Shown: in pieces, positions 7,551 through 14,542 of the stretch
Position numbering within the stretch: the first letter of the stretch is position 1
Layout of the letters: every line of letters starts with the position of its first letter
Virus record (IMG/VR): IMGVR_UViG_3300022540_001103
Coordinates: 1 to 22,844 of that record
Source: a virus
Strand: one strand, 5' to 3'
DNA: 22,844 bases
The notes under the pieces: generated by a model
What the model was told of the DNA's origin: nothing
Seen by the model: the letters and a program-made list of their open reading frames with translations, nothing else
Databases searched by the model: none
Made by a program: the position numbers and the translations under genes

Positions 7551-8047
7551 TTAAATGTCTTCTTCATTCCCATTGAAACTTCATATTGATATAAATCCCT
7601 CAACTTTTCCTGTGCGAACTCTTTACCTTGTTCTAACAACCTTTGTGGGCGTTGTCCAGCCACAGACCTCGCTGAAAACCACTCTCCTTCTGGGGTTGTC
7701 CAGGCAAGATGTGTTGCATGAAGAGGAAAAATCGGAACTCCATAAAGACCATGAATACCAGTGCCCAAATCTACATATGGAGGATAAAAAGCTCTCTGAC
7801 CACTAAAGTCTCCTTTTCTCCAACCAAACCAAAAAACAAAGCCTCCTCGACCATAAATTCTAAGGTTCCAATACCTCACAGTAGACTTCATGAGACCTGA
7901 CCTTGACGGAGTGACACCTCTAACAAACCCCACAGTATCTCTTGCAAGCCTTTGAGCTCCCACCTGCACTCGTGCTAAGGATTCATTTATGATTCTACCT
8001 ATATCTGGAGGGAAACCACCCTTCATGCTAACAACTTTGAAATTCAT
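7547..8047 (-). CDS. HK97 gp10-like tail completion/minor tail protein
   Basis: This 166-residue protein resembles the HK97 gp10 family of head-tail or tail completion proteins (equivalent in position to lambda gpZ). Typical features are TPSRSGLMKSTVRYW (residues about 46-60, the family's T-x-x-x-G-x-L-x-x-S pattern), YPPYVDLGTGIHG (about 88-100, the Y-x-x-x-x-E/D-x-G-T motif) and a closing amphipathic helix after GQRPQRLLEQG. The start ATG overlaps the upstream stop as TAATG, and only a weak GGTGATGG precedes it, so coupling is probable. It is followed by an ATGA overlap with the next gene. Confidence 0.7.
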   Translation of the reverse strand: MNFKVVSMKGGFPPDIGRIINESLARVQVGAQRLARDTVGFVRGVTPSRSGLMKSTVRYWNLRIYGRGGFVFWFGWRKGDFSGQRAFYPPYVDLGTGIHGLYGVPIFPLHATHLAWTTPEGEWFSARSVAGQRPQRLLEQGKEFAQEKLRDLYQYEVSMGMKKTFK

Positions 8048-8568
8048 TATCCATCACCACGAGCTTCTTTTATCAGACCCTCCTCAGCACTAGCAATCAG
8101 AGCAACAGTCGGGAACTCATCTAGTCCTGGGAATACCTTTTGAGTTACCTCAAACCAAACTTCTTTATATTTCTTATTTGTTATAAGAGAGTCAGGAATC
8201 ATACTATGAGCCATATACGAAAAATTAGCAGCAAGAGCCAAAATCTCTCTAGTAAAAGAGACAAGTTCCTGCTCTCCCCCCCTACCTCCAACAGATGCTG
8301 TCTTCAACATCCCTGCTTCAGCAATATTAACACCTATAGCAGGAAGACAATAGCTAACCGACAATAAAGCTTCTGCATATCTTAGCCTTTCATTAAAACT
8401 TTCAGGAGAAAGACCATTAGCAACAGCCTTAGCATAGTTAGGTTCCCCAATCATAAGCTTTAACCAAAAAGAGGTGAAATTTAGATAGAAAGTTAGGGAC
8501 TCATTAGTAACTTTTTTGCTGAAATTGCCCGCATTACGGACATCAGCTAGAGAAGCAATGGTTATCAC
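8047..8568 (-). CDS. Putative head-tail connector protein
   Basis: This 173-residue protein of unrecognised family lies in the connector slot between the FI-position gene and the gp10-like gene. It begins with GTG at 8568, preceded by TTGGAGG with 9 nt spacing; no better ATG is available. The sequence looks largely helical (for example FNERLRYAEALLSVSYCLPAIGV and LVSFTREILALAANFSYM), as expected for connector or adaptor proteins that bind the portal. It overlaps the next gene by the TAATG junction. The function call rests on gene order. Confidence 0.5.
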   Translation of the reverse strand: MITIASLADVRNAGNFSKKVTNESLTFYLNFTSFWLKLMIGEPNYAKAVANGLSPESFNERLRYAEALLSVSYCLPAIGVNIAEAGMLKTASVGGRGGEQELVSFTREILALAANFSYMAHSMIPDSLITNKKYKEVWFEVTQKVFPGLDEFPTVALIASAEEGLIKEARGDG

Positions 8569-8588
8569 TTACCTAGACCTCCAAAGAA

Positions 8589-9227
8589 TTATTTATTTTT
8601 CTTTTTGTCTTTCTTTCCTGGGGCTTCTTTAGGTTCCACTACTGGAGGTTCCTCCCCCTCTATAGCCTCAGGTTCCTTCTCTGGAGCCTCAGGAGCCTTC
8701 ACTGACTCTTCAGCCTTAGGTTCCTCTTCTGGAGCCTCAGGAGCCTTCTCAGCAGGTTCTTTAACAGTCTCTTCAGATTCCTCTGCAAGCTCGATTAGTT
8801 CAACCTTTTCCTTTGGAGCTTCAACTTCCTTCTCTGGAGCCTTAACTACTTCAGCCTTCTCTTCTGGAGCATCTTCTATTTCCATATCAACACTATCTTT
8901 CAGCATCCGAATTGCAGTAATCTTTTTCATCTCTTTTGATTCTGCAAAATCCAGAGCAATCCTCAACTGTTTCTTAGACAAATGCCCTCTAACAGTGGCA
9001 CTTCCAGGGTCAAGGCTTCCGTCCTTGATAGCTTTGTAGATTTCATCATTAGTAGGTCGACGAAATGTAACATCACCACTATACGTTCTTTTCTGCTTCC
9101 TATTCCAAGCTTCATCAGACAAATCCTTATACTCCCTCTCCAAAATTCCAGTCAAAACAAAAACCTCTCCTTCTCTGTGAACTTTTCTGGCGTAAGTTAA
9201 TCCAGTTTTCGTACAAATCACTAACAT
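8589..9227 (-). CDS. Acidic Pro/Glu/Ala-rich protein in lambda FI position
   Basis: The ATG at 9227 is chosen because GAGGAGG sits 8 nt upstream; an earlier in-frame start at 9263 has no such signal. The resulting protein is 212 residues. The first 110 or so residues look folded (REGEVFVLTGILEREY, then HLSKKQLRIALDFAESKEM). The remaining 100 are low-complexity KAPE/EAPE/KEPE repeats ending in a lysine cluster, KKDKKKNK. It follows the major capsid gene, where lambda has FI, a packaging accessory protein that is also charged; homology to FI is not claimed. A 48-nt tandem repeat contributes to the low-complexity part. The Ser-rich open frame on the opposite strand is a by-product of this repeat. 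Confidence 0.6.
   Translation of the reverse strand: MLVICTKTGLTYARKVHREGEVFVLTGILEREYKDLSDEAWNRKQKRTYSGDVTFRRPTNDEIYKAIKDGSLDPGSATVRGHLSKKQLRIALDFAESKEMKKITAIRMLKDSVDMEIEDAPEEKAEVVKAPEKEVEAPKEKVELIELAEESEETVKEPAEKAPEAPEEEPKAEESVKAPEAPEKEPEAIEGEEPPVVEPKEAPGKKDKKKNK
8670..8748. repeat. Imperfect 48-nt tandem repeat inside the acidic gene
   Basis: Positions 8670-8700 and 8718-8748 match over 31 nt with two differences, offset by 48 nt. They contain an exact 21-nt shared core (8680-8700 and 8728-8748). The offset is 16 codons, so the repeat keeps frame and encodes KAPEAPEKEP and KAPEAPEEEP. It is probably the product of slippage or unequal recombination. Confidence 0.85.
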
Positions 9228-9265
9228 AATATAAACCTCCTCATAAAGATTCCCACCACCCAACC

Positions 9266-9288
9266 CAGCTCGATTAAAAACCGAGCTG
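9266..9288 (-). terminator. Hairpin between capsid gene and FI-position gene, possible attenuator
   Basis: CAGCTCG (9266-9272) and CGAGCTG (9282-9288) form a perfect 7 bp stem with a 9 nt AT-rich loop, within the longest gap of the window (92 nt). No U-run follows the stem on either strand, so it is not a classic intrinsic terminator. It may lower read-through after the highly expressed capsid gene or protect the capsid mRNA 3' end. Confidence 0.45.
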
Positions 9289-9319
9289 CTCTATGAAAAA
9301 AGCAGGCAGGACAAGCTAA

Positions 9320-10327
9320 TTAAGTAATAACAGTAGCAACAATAAGATTATCAGGTCTTTGAATAATCGGCAAGAAATTGTACTCGATTAGGAAAAACCT
9401 AGCTGACGGGTCTTTTGTCTGCCAGGACTTAGAAAATTTTCCAGTGTGATTCTTAGGAGCATCATGGTCAGCAGAGAGTCCCTGCAAAATCTGGAAAGGA
9501 TTTCCACCTTTAGCCATCATGATAAGTTTCTTCGCATGAATATACTGAACAAAAGAACCAGCCGCATCTTCATATCCGCCATCAAACACATGCCAATTCA
9601 AACCTAACAGTCCCTCGATAACCGAACTCTGTAGATACTGCCACTTATGCTTCTCCGAGAACAATGCTCTAATGAAATGGTTCCGATACACATACTCCAT
9701 AACATCTCCAGAAAGATAAATGTCGGTAGCATCAAAACCAGTATCCTGACGAATCAGCTTCTTCCAAGTATAAATGTCACCAATAATATCAGCATCATAA
9801 TAATCCAGAGCTGGGTCACTTCCAGTAACCGCATGTTCCCACATAACACCAGCATTGACAACATGACTAACATCGATACCCATATCAATCGTAGCCTTAA
9901 CATCAACCTCAGCAATAGTAATCTGCCCTTGCAGAGCTTCCCAACAATAAGATTCCTCCAGCCGTTCTAACCTTTGATTCAGGTCTTTTGTCTCTCTTCG
10001 AACACAAGCCTCAGCATCTGCCTTTGCCATCTCACCAGGCTCTCTGAGCCAACGGATTGTGGTAGGTTCAAAAGCTTTCTTTTCCCTCACATATATAAAA
10101 GTAGCAGTTTTCTCCCCAATACCTAACTGAGATACAATCTTTGCTTCTCTGTTAGGAAGTGTAGGTACAGACCTCTCTCGGCTACCCTTGATAACATCCC
10201 ATTTCGCCGTAGAAAAAGGATGAGTTTTCTTTTTGAACAGATTCCGACCTACATTTTCAGGTGGAGCAACATACTTCTCAATAAGTCCTGTCAGTAATCT
10301 TTGTTTTAACAAACTAATTTCTGGCAT
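9320..10327 (-). CDS. Major capsid protein, lambda gpE family
   Basis: This 335-residue protein forms the capsid shell. It resembles the Phage_cap_E (lambda gpE) family in length, in the N-terminal E-loop region (RSVPTLPNREAKI, then a beta strand with TATFIYVREKKAFEP) and in the pattern GEMAKADAEACVRRETKDLNQRLERLEESYCWEALQG, the spine helix. Downstream come WKKLIRQDTGFDATDIYLSGDVMEYV and the C-terminal P-domain with GGNPFQ and SARFFLIEYNFLPII. It starts at ATG 10327 with GGAGG 7 nt upstream. The order protease-scaffold, decoration, capsid matches lambda C/Nu3, D, E. An isolated hairpin follows the stop. Confidence 0.85.
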   Translation of the reverse strand: MPEISLLKQRLLTGLIEKYVAPPENVGRNLFKKKTHPFSTAKWDVIKGSRERSVPTLPNREAKIVSQLGIGEKTATFIYVREKKAFEPTTIRWLREPGEMAKADAEACVRRETKDLNQRLERLEESYCWEALQGQITIAEVDVKATIDMGIDVSHVVNAGVMWEHAVTGSDPALDYYDADIIGDIYTWKKLIRQDTGFDATDIYLSGDVMEYVYRNHFIRALFSEKHKWQYLQSSVIEGLLGLNWHVFDGGYEDAAGSFVQYIHAKKLIMMAKGGNPFQILQGLSADHDAPKNHTGKFSKSWQTKDPSARFFLIEYNFLPIIQRPDNLIVATVIT

Positions 10328-10358
10328 CTTATTTCCTCCAAGTTATTTAAACTCTCTC

Positions 10359-10976
10359 TTACCAAATAAGAGCGTCTGCAATTTCCCAATATTTAGCTCC
10401 CAAATCTTCAAGAATCTGAGCATTCCAAAGAGTAGCAGCAGACACGATAGAATACTTCACAGCTCCCCCAATAAGAACTTCGATAGCAACATCATCGGCT
10501 CCTGTAGAATCGCCAGGAATCCTAACGAATCCAACAGCCTTATAAGCATCACCATTAAAATGTGTATAAGAAGCGGTAACAGCAACTGCTCCAGGGATTG
10601 AACCAAGCAAGAAGAAGATAAAACCGTTCTTATAATCAACAACAAAGTCAGTCCCCTCTGTCTTAGCTGCTCCATCAACCTTAACATCAGTAATAGGGGA
10701 TTCAACAGGATAATTAGCTAACGCAAAAACCTGTTGAGCAGCGTCTCCAGTTCCTAAAGCTTCATCAGCAATATCAGCTCCATCAACATATTTGATATAC
10801 TTTTTAGCTGTGGTATCCCACGCAATCGGGTCTCCAATTTCAACAACTCCCTCTCCAGCTTTCAAATTACCAGAAGCTTGGTAATAAGGTAAAGTAGTAA
10901 AAGCTAAAATCTCTTTCGCTTTAGTAATTGCGACTTCGGCAATACCTGGTAATTTTATACTATAATCTTGTGTCAT
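10359..10976 (-). CDS. Head decoration (gpD-position) protein
   Basis: This 205-residue protein is located between the scaffold and capsid genes, where lambda has the decoration protein D. Residues about 20-75 (AKEILAFTTLPYYQASGNLKAG, then VEIGDPIAWD and KYIKYVDGADIADEALGTG) match the small beta domain with an early alanine/glycine turn found in D-like decoration proteins. Residues about 85-140 hold an extra beta domain (FALANYPV, VDYKNGFIFFLLGSIPG, VAVTASYTHF), a 'fragment then DY-x-x-G' pattern common in phage surface domains. The insert would enlarge the protein relative to lambda D (about 110 residues). It starts at ATG 10976 behind GGAGG with 9 nt spacing. Confidence 0.65.
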   Translation of the reverse strand: MTQDYSIKLPGIAEVAITKAKEILAFTTLPYYQASGNLKAGEGVVEIGDPIAWDTTAKKYIKYVDGADIADEALGTGDAAQQVFALANYPVESPITDVKVDGAAKTEGTDFVVDYKNGFIFFLLGSIPGAVAVTASYTHFNGDAYKAVGFVRIPGDSTGADDVAIEVLIGGAVKYSIVSAATLWNAQILEDLGAKYWEIADALIW

Positions 10977-11000
10977 CGTCTATTTCCTCCAATAAAATTA

Positions 11001-11621
11001 TTATTCACTCTTAGGCTTAGGGATTAATCCCTCGTCTTCGGCTGCTTCAATATTTCTTTTCAGGTCTTTTTCATCCTGTGCATCTTCTGATTTTTCCTTT
11101 TCTATTTCTTCGATACCCTTCTCGTCTAATTCAACCAGTTTCTTCCCCTCTCTTCGAACCTTCGCCATCTCTTCAAAAAGCTTAACGTCAGCTTTATACA
11201 TCTTCTCTAAAACAGGCTTTTCCGTCGGGAATGCAAAGCCTTCTGAAAGAAGAGCACCAACAGCCTTATCAGCTTCCATTCCAGTTATCTTCTCTTGTAA
11301 TCCGCCAACCGTATCAGTGACTTTCTTTTGTTCCTTGGAAAGTTCAATAAACTTCTCAAGCATAGCTTTGACTAACTCATCGGGTTTCTTGTCGTCTCCC
11401 TCTCCCAACTTCAGTTCATCTTTGATTTTCTTTATCATCTCATCACTCAGCAACTTTTCTTTATCCTCTTTCGAAACAAGCTCCCCTTTATCAATTTTAT
11501 CACTTAGAGTCTTTAACTCTTCGCTATCCGTGAGCAAAGCTACAACGTCAACCTTCTCCTTACTCTTCAGAAACTCAATCGCATTTTCCTTAGTTAGTTC
11601 AACTTTTTCTCCTGGCATCAT
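11001..11621 (-). CDS. Nested scaffold protein from an internal in-frame start
   Basis: Within the protease-scaffold gene, GGAGG (11630-11626) lies 4 nt before ATG at 11621 and 7 nt before a second ATG at 11618, all in frame. Translation from either yields a 205-206-residue protein consisting only of the charged coiled-coil region (start MMPGEKVELTKENAIEFL). Nested scaffolds made this way are known for lambda Nu3 within C and Mu Z within I. It would assemble the prohead together with the longer protease form and then be degraded. The second ATG has better spacing. Expression is inferred from the signal only. Confidence 0.7.
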   Translation of the reverse strand: MMPGEKVELTKENAIEFLKSKEKVDVVALLTDSEELKTLSDKIDKGELVSKEDKEKLLSDEMIKKIKDELKLGEGDDKKPDELVKAMLEKFIELSKEQKKVTDTVGGLQEKITGMEADKAVGALLSEGFAFPTEKPVLEKMYKADVKLFEEMAKVRREGKKLVELDEKGIEEIEKEKSEDAQDEKDLKRNIEAAEDEGLIPKPKSE

Positions 11622-12335
11622 ATGACCTCCAGTTTTATTTTTTTCACTCAAAATAAGGGGCGTATACTTCTCATCCGCATCCGACAATGATACTGCTTGA
11701 TAACCACCAAGCCCCTCAATATATGGATGATTAACCAGAGCTACGTGTTTAACCACAGCTCCAAGTTCTTCATCAGTTTTCTTGTCTCTATACTCTAAAT
11801 CCAACCAACAACTCACGCCTGGAGCTTTATCCGAACTTTCAATATTCGAATTCATCTCCTCATCGTCCACACTTAAAACAGCATCAAGACCCACATCGGT
11901 CTTGATAAACTCTTTAATTGACCCAACCTTCATCTTTGGGTCATCAGTATGTGTCAGAACAACGGGTGCCTCTACAGGCACTCCCTTCTTAAAATTAGCT
12001 ATAATCTCATCAGCAACTTCAGGTGTAATCTCAAACTCAACATCCCGATTCTCAGGATGTTTCCATATGCCAAAAGCCAGAATCGGCTTCCTCCACAATT
12101 TCCCATCCTGCTTTTCAAAATCTTTCTTTTCATCAAAGAAGGCAAGTTGTATATTAGGCATCCTAATACCCTCCTCTAATAAGGTTTTCTTCCCTCTCGC
12201 ATTCCGCAAGGACGTATAACACATTCCTTGTATCTGGTCATCAGGTCGGTCAGGGTCACTATGATGCAAAGTTCTTATGCACCGACTAATGAAATCCTGA
12301 CTCCCCTCGCCTTCATTCGGTTTCGGTACAGGCAT
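11001..12335 (-). CDS. Head maturation protease with C-terminal scaffold domain
   Basis: The ATG at 12335 is chosen because TGGAGG lies 6 nt upstream; a TTG two codons earlier overlaps that signal. The 444-residue protein has an N-terminal module, MPVPKPNEGEGSQDFISRC (1-19), seen at the start of many phage head proteases. A protease domain follows at about residues 60-215, with probable catalytic His129 (APVVLTH) and Ser175 (APGVSCWLDLEYR), as in Mu gpI/U35-type assemblins. Residues about 240-444 are a charged, coiled-coil scaffold region rich in Lys and Glu. An internal start at residue 239/240 has its own Shine-Dalgarno, so the scaffold can be made alone. The gene precedes the decoration and capsid genes. 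A promoter candidate lies at 12383-12354. Confidence 0.8.
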   Translation of the reverse strand: MPVPKPNEGEGSQDFISRCIRTLHHSDPDRPDDQIQGMCYTSLRNARGKKTLLEEGIRMPNIQLAFFDEKKDFEKQDGKLWRKPILAFGIWKHPENRDVEFEITPEVADEIIANFKKGVPVEAPVVLTHTDDPKMKVGSIKEFIKTDVGLDAVLSVDDEEMNSNIESSDKAPGVSCWLDLEYRDKKTDEELGAVVKHVALVNHPYIEGLGGYQAVSLSDADEKYTPLILSEKNKTGGHMMPGEKVELTKENAIEFLKSKEKVDVVALLTDSEELKTLSDKIDKGELVSKEDKEKLLSDEMIKKIKDELKLGEGDDKKPDELVKAMLEKFIELSKEQKKVTDTVGGLQEKITGMEADKAVGALLSEGFAFPTEKPVLEKMYKADVKLFEEMAKVRREGKKLVELDEKGIEEIEKEKSEDAQDEKDLKRNIEAAEDEGLIPKPKSE

Positions 12336-12353
12336 AAACAACCTCCATTTAAG

Positions 12354-12383
12354 ATAATATACCTAATCTAATACGTTTGTCAA
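12354..12383 (-). promoter_or_regulatory. Sigma70/SigA-type promoter upstream of the protease-scaffold gene
   Basis: TTGACA (12383-12378), an 18 nt spacer and TATTAT (12359-12354) lie in the 63 nt gap before the protease gene. Seven bases after the -10 box comes the GGAGG of that gene, so the predicted leader is about 12 nt. It would boost expression of scaffold, decoration and capsid proteins, needed in large amounts. Confidence 0.65.
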
Positions 12384-12398
12384 CCCCTTCTTTCATTT

Positions 12399-12725
12399 TT
12401 ATTCAATTTTCTCCAATTGTCCTAAATAAAAATCTAAATCACTTAGATTAAAATCACCCGACTCCTGAGGTTCCACACCTAAGGCATGAGCAATCCGCAA
12501 CAACTTCCTCAGAGCAGTTCTTTTCACACCAGCAGAAGCATTAATCTGATTAACTTTCACTAAAGCATTCCGAACTTGGGCTCTATCAATCTTACCCGCA
12601 ACATCTTTATACGGCAACACTCTCAACAACCTGGGAACAGTCCGACCAGTCTCATCTACCTTCCCACCAAGCAAAACAATAAGAAAGGCTGAATCAGGCA
12701 AATCATCAACAGAAACATTCTGCAT
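12399..12725 (-). CDS. Small protein with DLPDSAFL...VRNAL module of phage head genes
   Basis: This 108-residue protein starts at ATG 12725 with AGGAG 7 nt upstream and overlaps the preceding gene by 20 nt. It matches a module I know from the ends or neighbours of Mu-like phage head proteases: a start like D-L-P-D-S-A-F, then GGKVDETGRTVPRLLR, a proline-tyrosine step (VLPYKD), VRNALVKVNQ, and a closing helix with AHALGVE. Here it is free-standing instead of fused. The biochemical role of this module is not known to me. It precedes the protease gene, so head assembly is likely. It could interact with protease or portal. Confidence 0.6.
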   Translation of the reverse strand: MQNVSVDDLPDSAFLIVLLGGKVDETGRTVPRLLRVLPYKDVAGKIDRAQVRNALVKVNQINASAGVKRTALRKLLRIAHALGVEPQESGDFNLSDLDFYLGQLEKIE

Positions 12726-13044
12726 ATTCTATCTCCTTTATAAAATTTTCAATCTCACGAGATAAACCATTAAACACTGTCCTTTCATTTTGAGAAAGCA
12801 TTTGTTTCTGAGGATTAATAGGAGTAGCAGGCTGAAATTGACCCCCCCGACTAACACAAAGAGACTGAGCTACCTGAATACTAATATTCCCAGGGATTCT
12901 TATACTGCGAAGAGCCAACTTCCCGTTAGGTAACTTTCCGTAGACCATACGTAAAACCCCATATGCAGTTTTCTTTGTACGGATTTCAGCTATCTCAGTA
13001 ACTTTGTCATTAACCATACATGAGTGTTCCGTGCGGAAAGGCAT
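12706..13044 (-). CDS. Small EHS/EHA-type head-module protein
   Basis: The ATG at 13044 is supported by TGGAGG 6 nt upstream; a TTG two codons earlier overlaps that signal. The 112-residue protein begins MPFRTEHSC and continues with a beta stretch (YGVLRMVYGKL) and LALRSIRIPGNIS. That resembles a module which begins many phage head protease or portal-associated proteins (P-F/Y-x-x-E-H-A/S, then GKxxLQAIRF). The C-terminal half (LSQNERTVFNGLSREIENFIKEIEY) is probably helical. It is the first gene after the portal and is preceded by a promoter candidate at 13090-13062. Function unknown; head assembly is inferred from position. Confidence 0.55.
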   Translation of the reverse strand: MPFRTEHSCMVNDKVTEIAEIRTKKTAYGVLRMVYGKLPNGKLALRSIRIPGNISIQVAQSLCVSRGGQFQPATPINPQKQMLSQNERTVFNGLSREIENFIKEIEYAECFC

Positions 13045-13061
13045 ACCCAACCTCCACTACT

Positions 13062-13090
13062 AAAATACTTTAACCTCACACCTTTGTCAA
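13062..13090 (-). promoter_or_regulatory. Sigma70/SigA-type promoter upstream of the small head modules
   Basis: TTGACA (13090-13085), a 17 nt spacer and TATTTT (13067-13062) fill the gap between the portal stop and the next gene. The GGAGG follows after 6 nt. The -10 box is weaker (4 of 6) than at the other sites, but it shares the GGTTAxAG-TAT sequence seen around the -10 of the site at 17744-17716. Confidence 0.55.
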
Positions 13091-13092
13091 CC

Positions 13093-14532
13093 TTAGTTTC
13101 TAATAAACCCTGCGGGCGTTTGGAAATAGCCTCTATCCATAGGAAACAAAGAAAGCTCTTCATCTGTTTCATCAACCTTAGTTCCTGGAGCTTTTTTCTT
13201 CTCTATTACCTCTTGTTCTCCTTCTCCAGCTCCAGCCTCCATTGCCGCTCTCTCCTTCTTCATTCGCTCCTCAACTTCCTTATAATCAATCTCTATACCC
13301 AACTCTTCAGCAACTGACTCCTCCATTTTGAGAGCAAACTCAGGACTAACCTGCGGAAATCTTGCAGCTAACAAATTCTTAAAAACATCCATAATAGCTG
13401 AACGAATCGTATCTGAAAATGGAGAAAATATCAATGTAGGATATTTCTTTGTCCCAAAATTCCAATCAATTAATTGAGGGATAATCTGAGTATTAAAAAC
13501 CTCAGAAATATCTTCAAGAAGTGACATAAGAGACATCAGGAATAAATTACTCTGGTCACTCGAAAGAGCAAAACTGCCCCCTCTACCTTCTTGTCCCAGA
13601 TTCATAAACTGAGTAAGAAAAGCCCTAGACATCATAGAATCATGATGCTGAATAAGCCCCAAGAACTCATCGAGCTTTCGTTGGCTCTCAAACTTTTCAA
13701 CCGTACAATCTTTAGGCATTGTCATAGCAACGCTGGTTCCCAAAGCTCGCAAAGATTCCCTAAACTTCTCCAGTGAAGTATCCTTAAGATTTGTGGGATG
13801 TGTTCCTATCCTGATAGGAACAGCATTTAACTGATAAGCCAAATGAGCAATCGAATATAGTTTATGCTTTTTATCATAATGATAAAAGACAGGAAAAAAA
13901 TCCCCTTCTCCCAAATAAGGATTTTCTTCTGCGTTATAAACAAAGTATGCAATCTTGTCCTTCTTCCACTTCACATCGACAAGCTTATCCTGAAAAGTCG
14001 TTTCTTGATGAGCCCCCGTTATAGAACCATGAGCATCATAAAGCAACTTGGTACATAAAGTACTACGGTAAGCTAGTTTATCCAGCCAGAACTTCCCATC
14101 TTCATATCTCCAAACCTTCTCAAAGATTTTATATCCATCTCGAACTGCAAGAGCCATGCGAGCGATTGCCACACGTAGAGAGGTCTGCATCCCTCCCGCC
14201 GCAGGACTCCTAAGCAAATTCTTTTCAATAAACTTAGCTTCTTCCTCTCCTCCCCCATCTTTCGAGGGCTTTATCTTAGGACGAGACATCCTTACAGGAT
14301 ACTTTATTGCATTAAGAATCCCCTTAGCTTGCCCATCATTTCTCGTCATAAAGATTAACTGTTCAATTGAAACATCCCGAAAATCTAAAACTTCTTTCTG
14401 GATAGTAGTCACCATCTCTGTAATGGTTCCTATGACTCCAGCCTCCGCTCTCTTCCGTCTACCAGGAGTTTCACCAAACCTTATTTCTTCAGTTATAGGA
14501 TTACCACCATCATCAACCAATTTTACTGCCAT
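13093..14532 (-). CDS. Portal protein, Mu gp29/DUF935-like
   Basis: This 479-residue protein follows the large terminase gene, the usual place for the portal, which forms the dodecameric DNA channel and docking ring. It starts at ATG 14532 with AGGAGG and 5 nt spacing. Residues about 55-190 have the portal pattern of a helix-rich clip (LIFMTRNDGQAKGILNAI) with RMALAVRDGYKIFEKVWRYEDGKFWLDKL, as in DUF935/gp29-type portals. NLGQEGRGGSFALSSDQSNLF, with a conserved Gly-rich turn, is also typical of them. The C-terminus is acidic and low in complexity. No MuF-like head morphogenesis domain (gp30) is found next to it. Confidence 0.75.
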   Translation of the reverse strand: MAVKLVDDGGNPITEEIRFGETPGRRKRAEAGVIGTITEMVTTIQKEVLDFRDVSIEQLIFMTRNDGQAKGILNAIKYPVRMSRPKIKPSKDGGGEEEAKFIEKNLLRSPAAGGMQTSLRVAIARMALAVRDGYKIFEKVWRYEDGKFWLDKLAYRSTLCTKLLYDAHGSITGAHQETTFQDKLVDVKWKKDKIAYFVYNAEENPYLGEGDFFPVFYHYDKKHKLYSIAHLAYQLNAVPIRIGTHPTNLKDTSLEKFRESLRALGTSVAMTMPKDCTVEKFESQRKLDEFLGLIQHHDSMMSRAFLTQFMNLGQEGRGGSFALSSDQSNLFLMSLMSLLEDISEVFNTQIIPQLIDWNFGTKKYPTLIFSPFSDTIRSAIMDVFKNLLAARFPQVSPEFALKMEESVAEELGIEIDYKEVEERMKKERAAMEAGAGEGEQEVIEKKKAPGTKVDETDEELSLFPMDRGYFQTPAGFIRN

Positions 14533-14542
14533 GTCAACCTCC

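Noticed and set aside
8605-9039. Plus-strand 144-residue serine-rich open frame
   Set aside because: It lies opposite the repeat-rich acidic gene, and its Ser/Ala/Gly composition is the complement of the Pro/Glu/Ala codons there. It has no Shine-Dalgarno or neighbours on its strand.
9241-9320. Intrinsic terminator for the capsid transcript using the T-run near 9300
   Set aside because: The run of six T on the coding strand lies upstream of the 7 bp hairpin, and the sequence before the run forms no convincing stem.
11782-12219. Plus-strand 145-residue open frame
   Set aside because: Antisense shadow of the protease domain; composition is that of reversed codons.
14507-14537. TTGACA at the start of the portal gene (14537-14532) as a promoter
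   Set aside because: It overlaps the Shine-Dalgarno spacer and start codon, and the hexamer 17 nt below reads GATGAT, a poor -10 that lies inside the gene.
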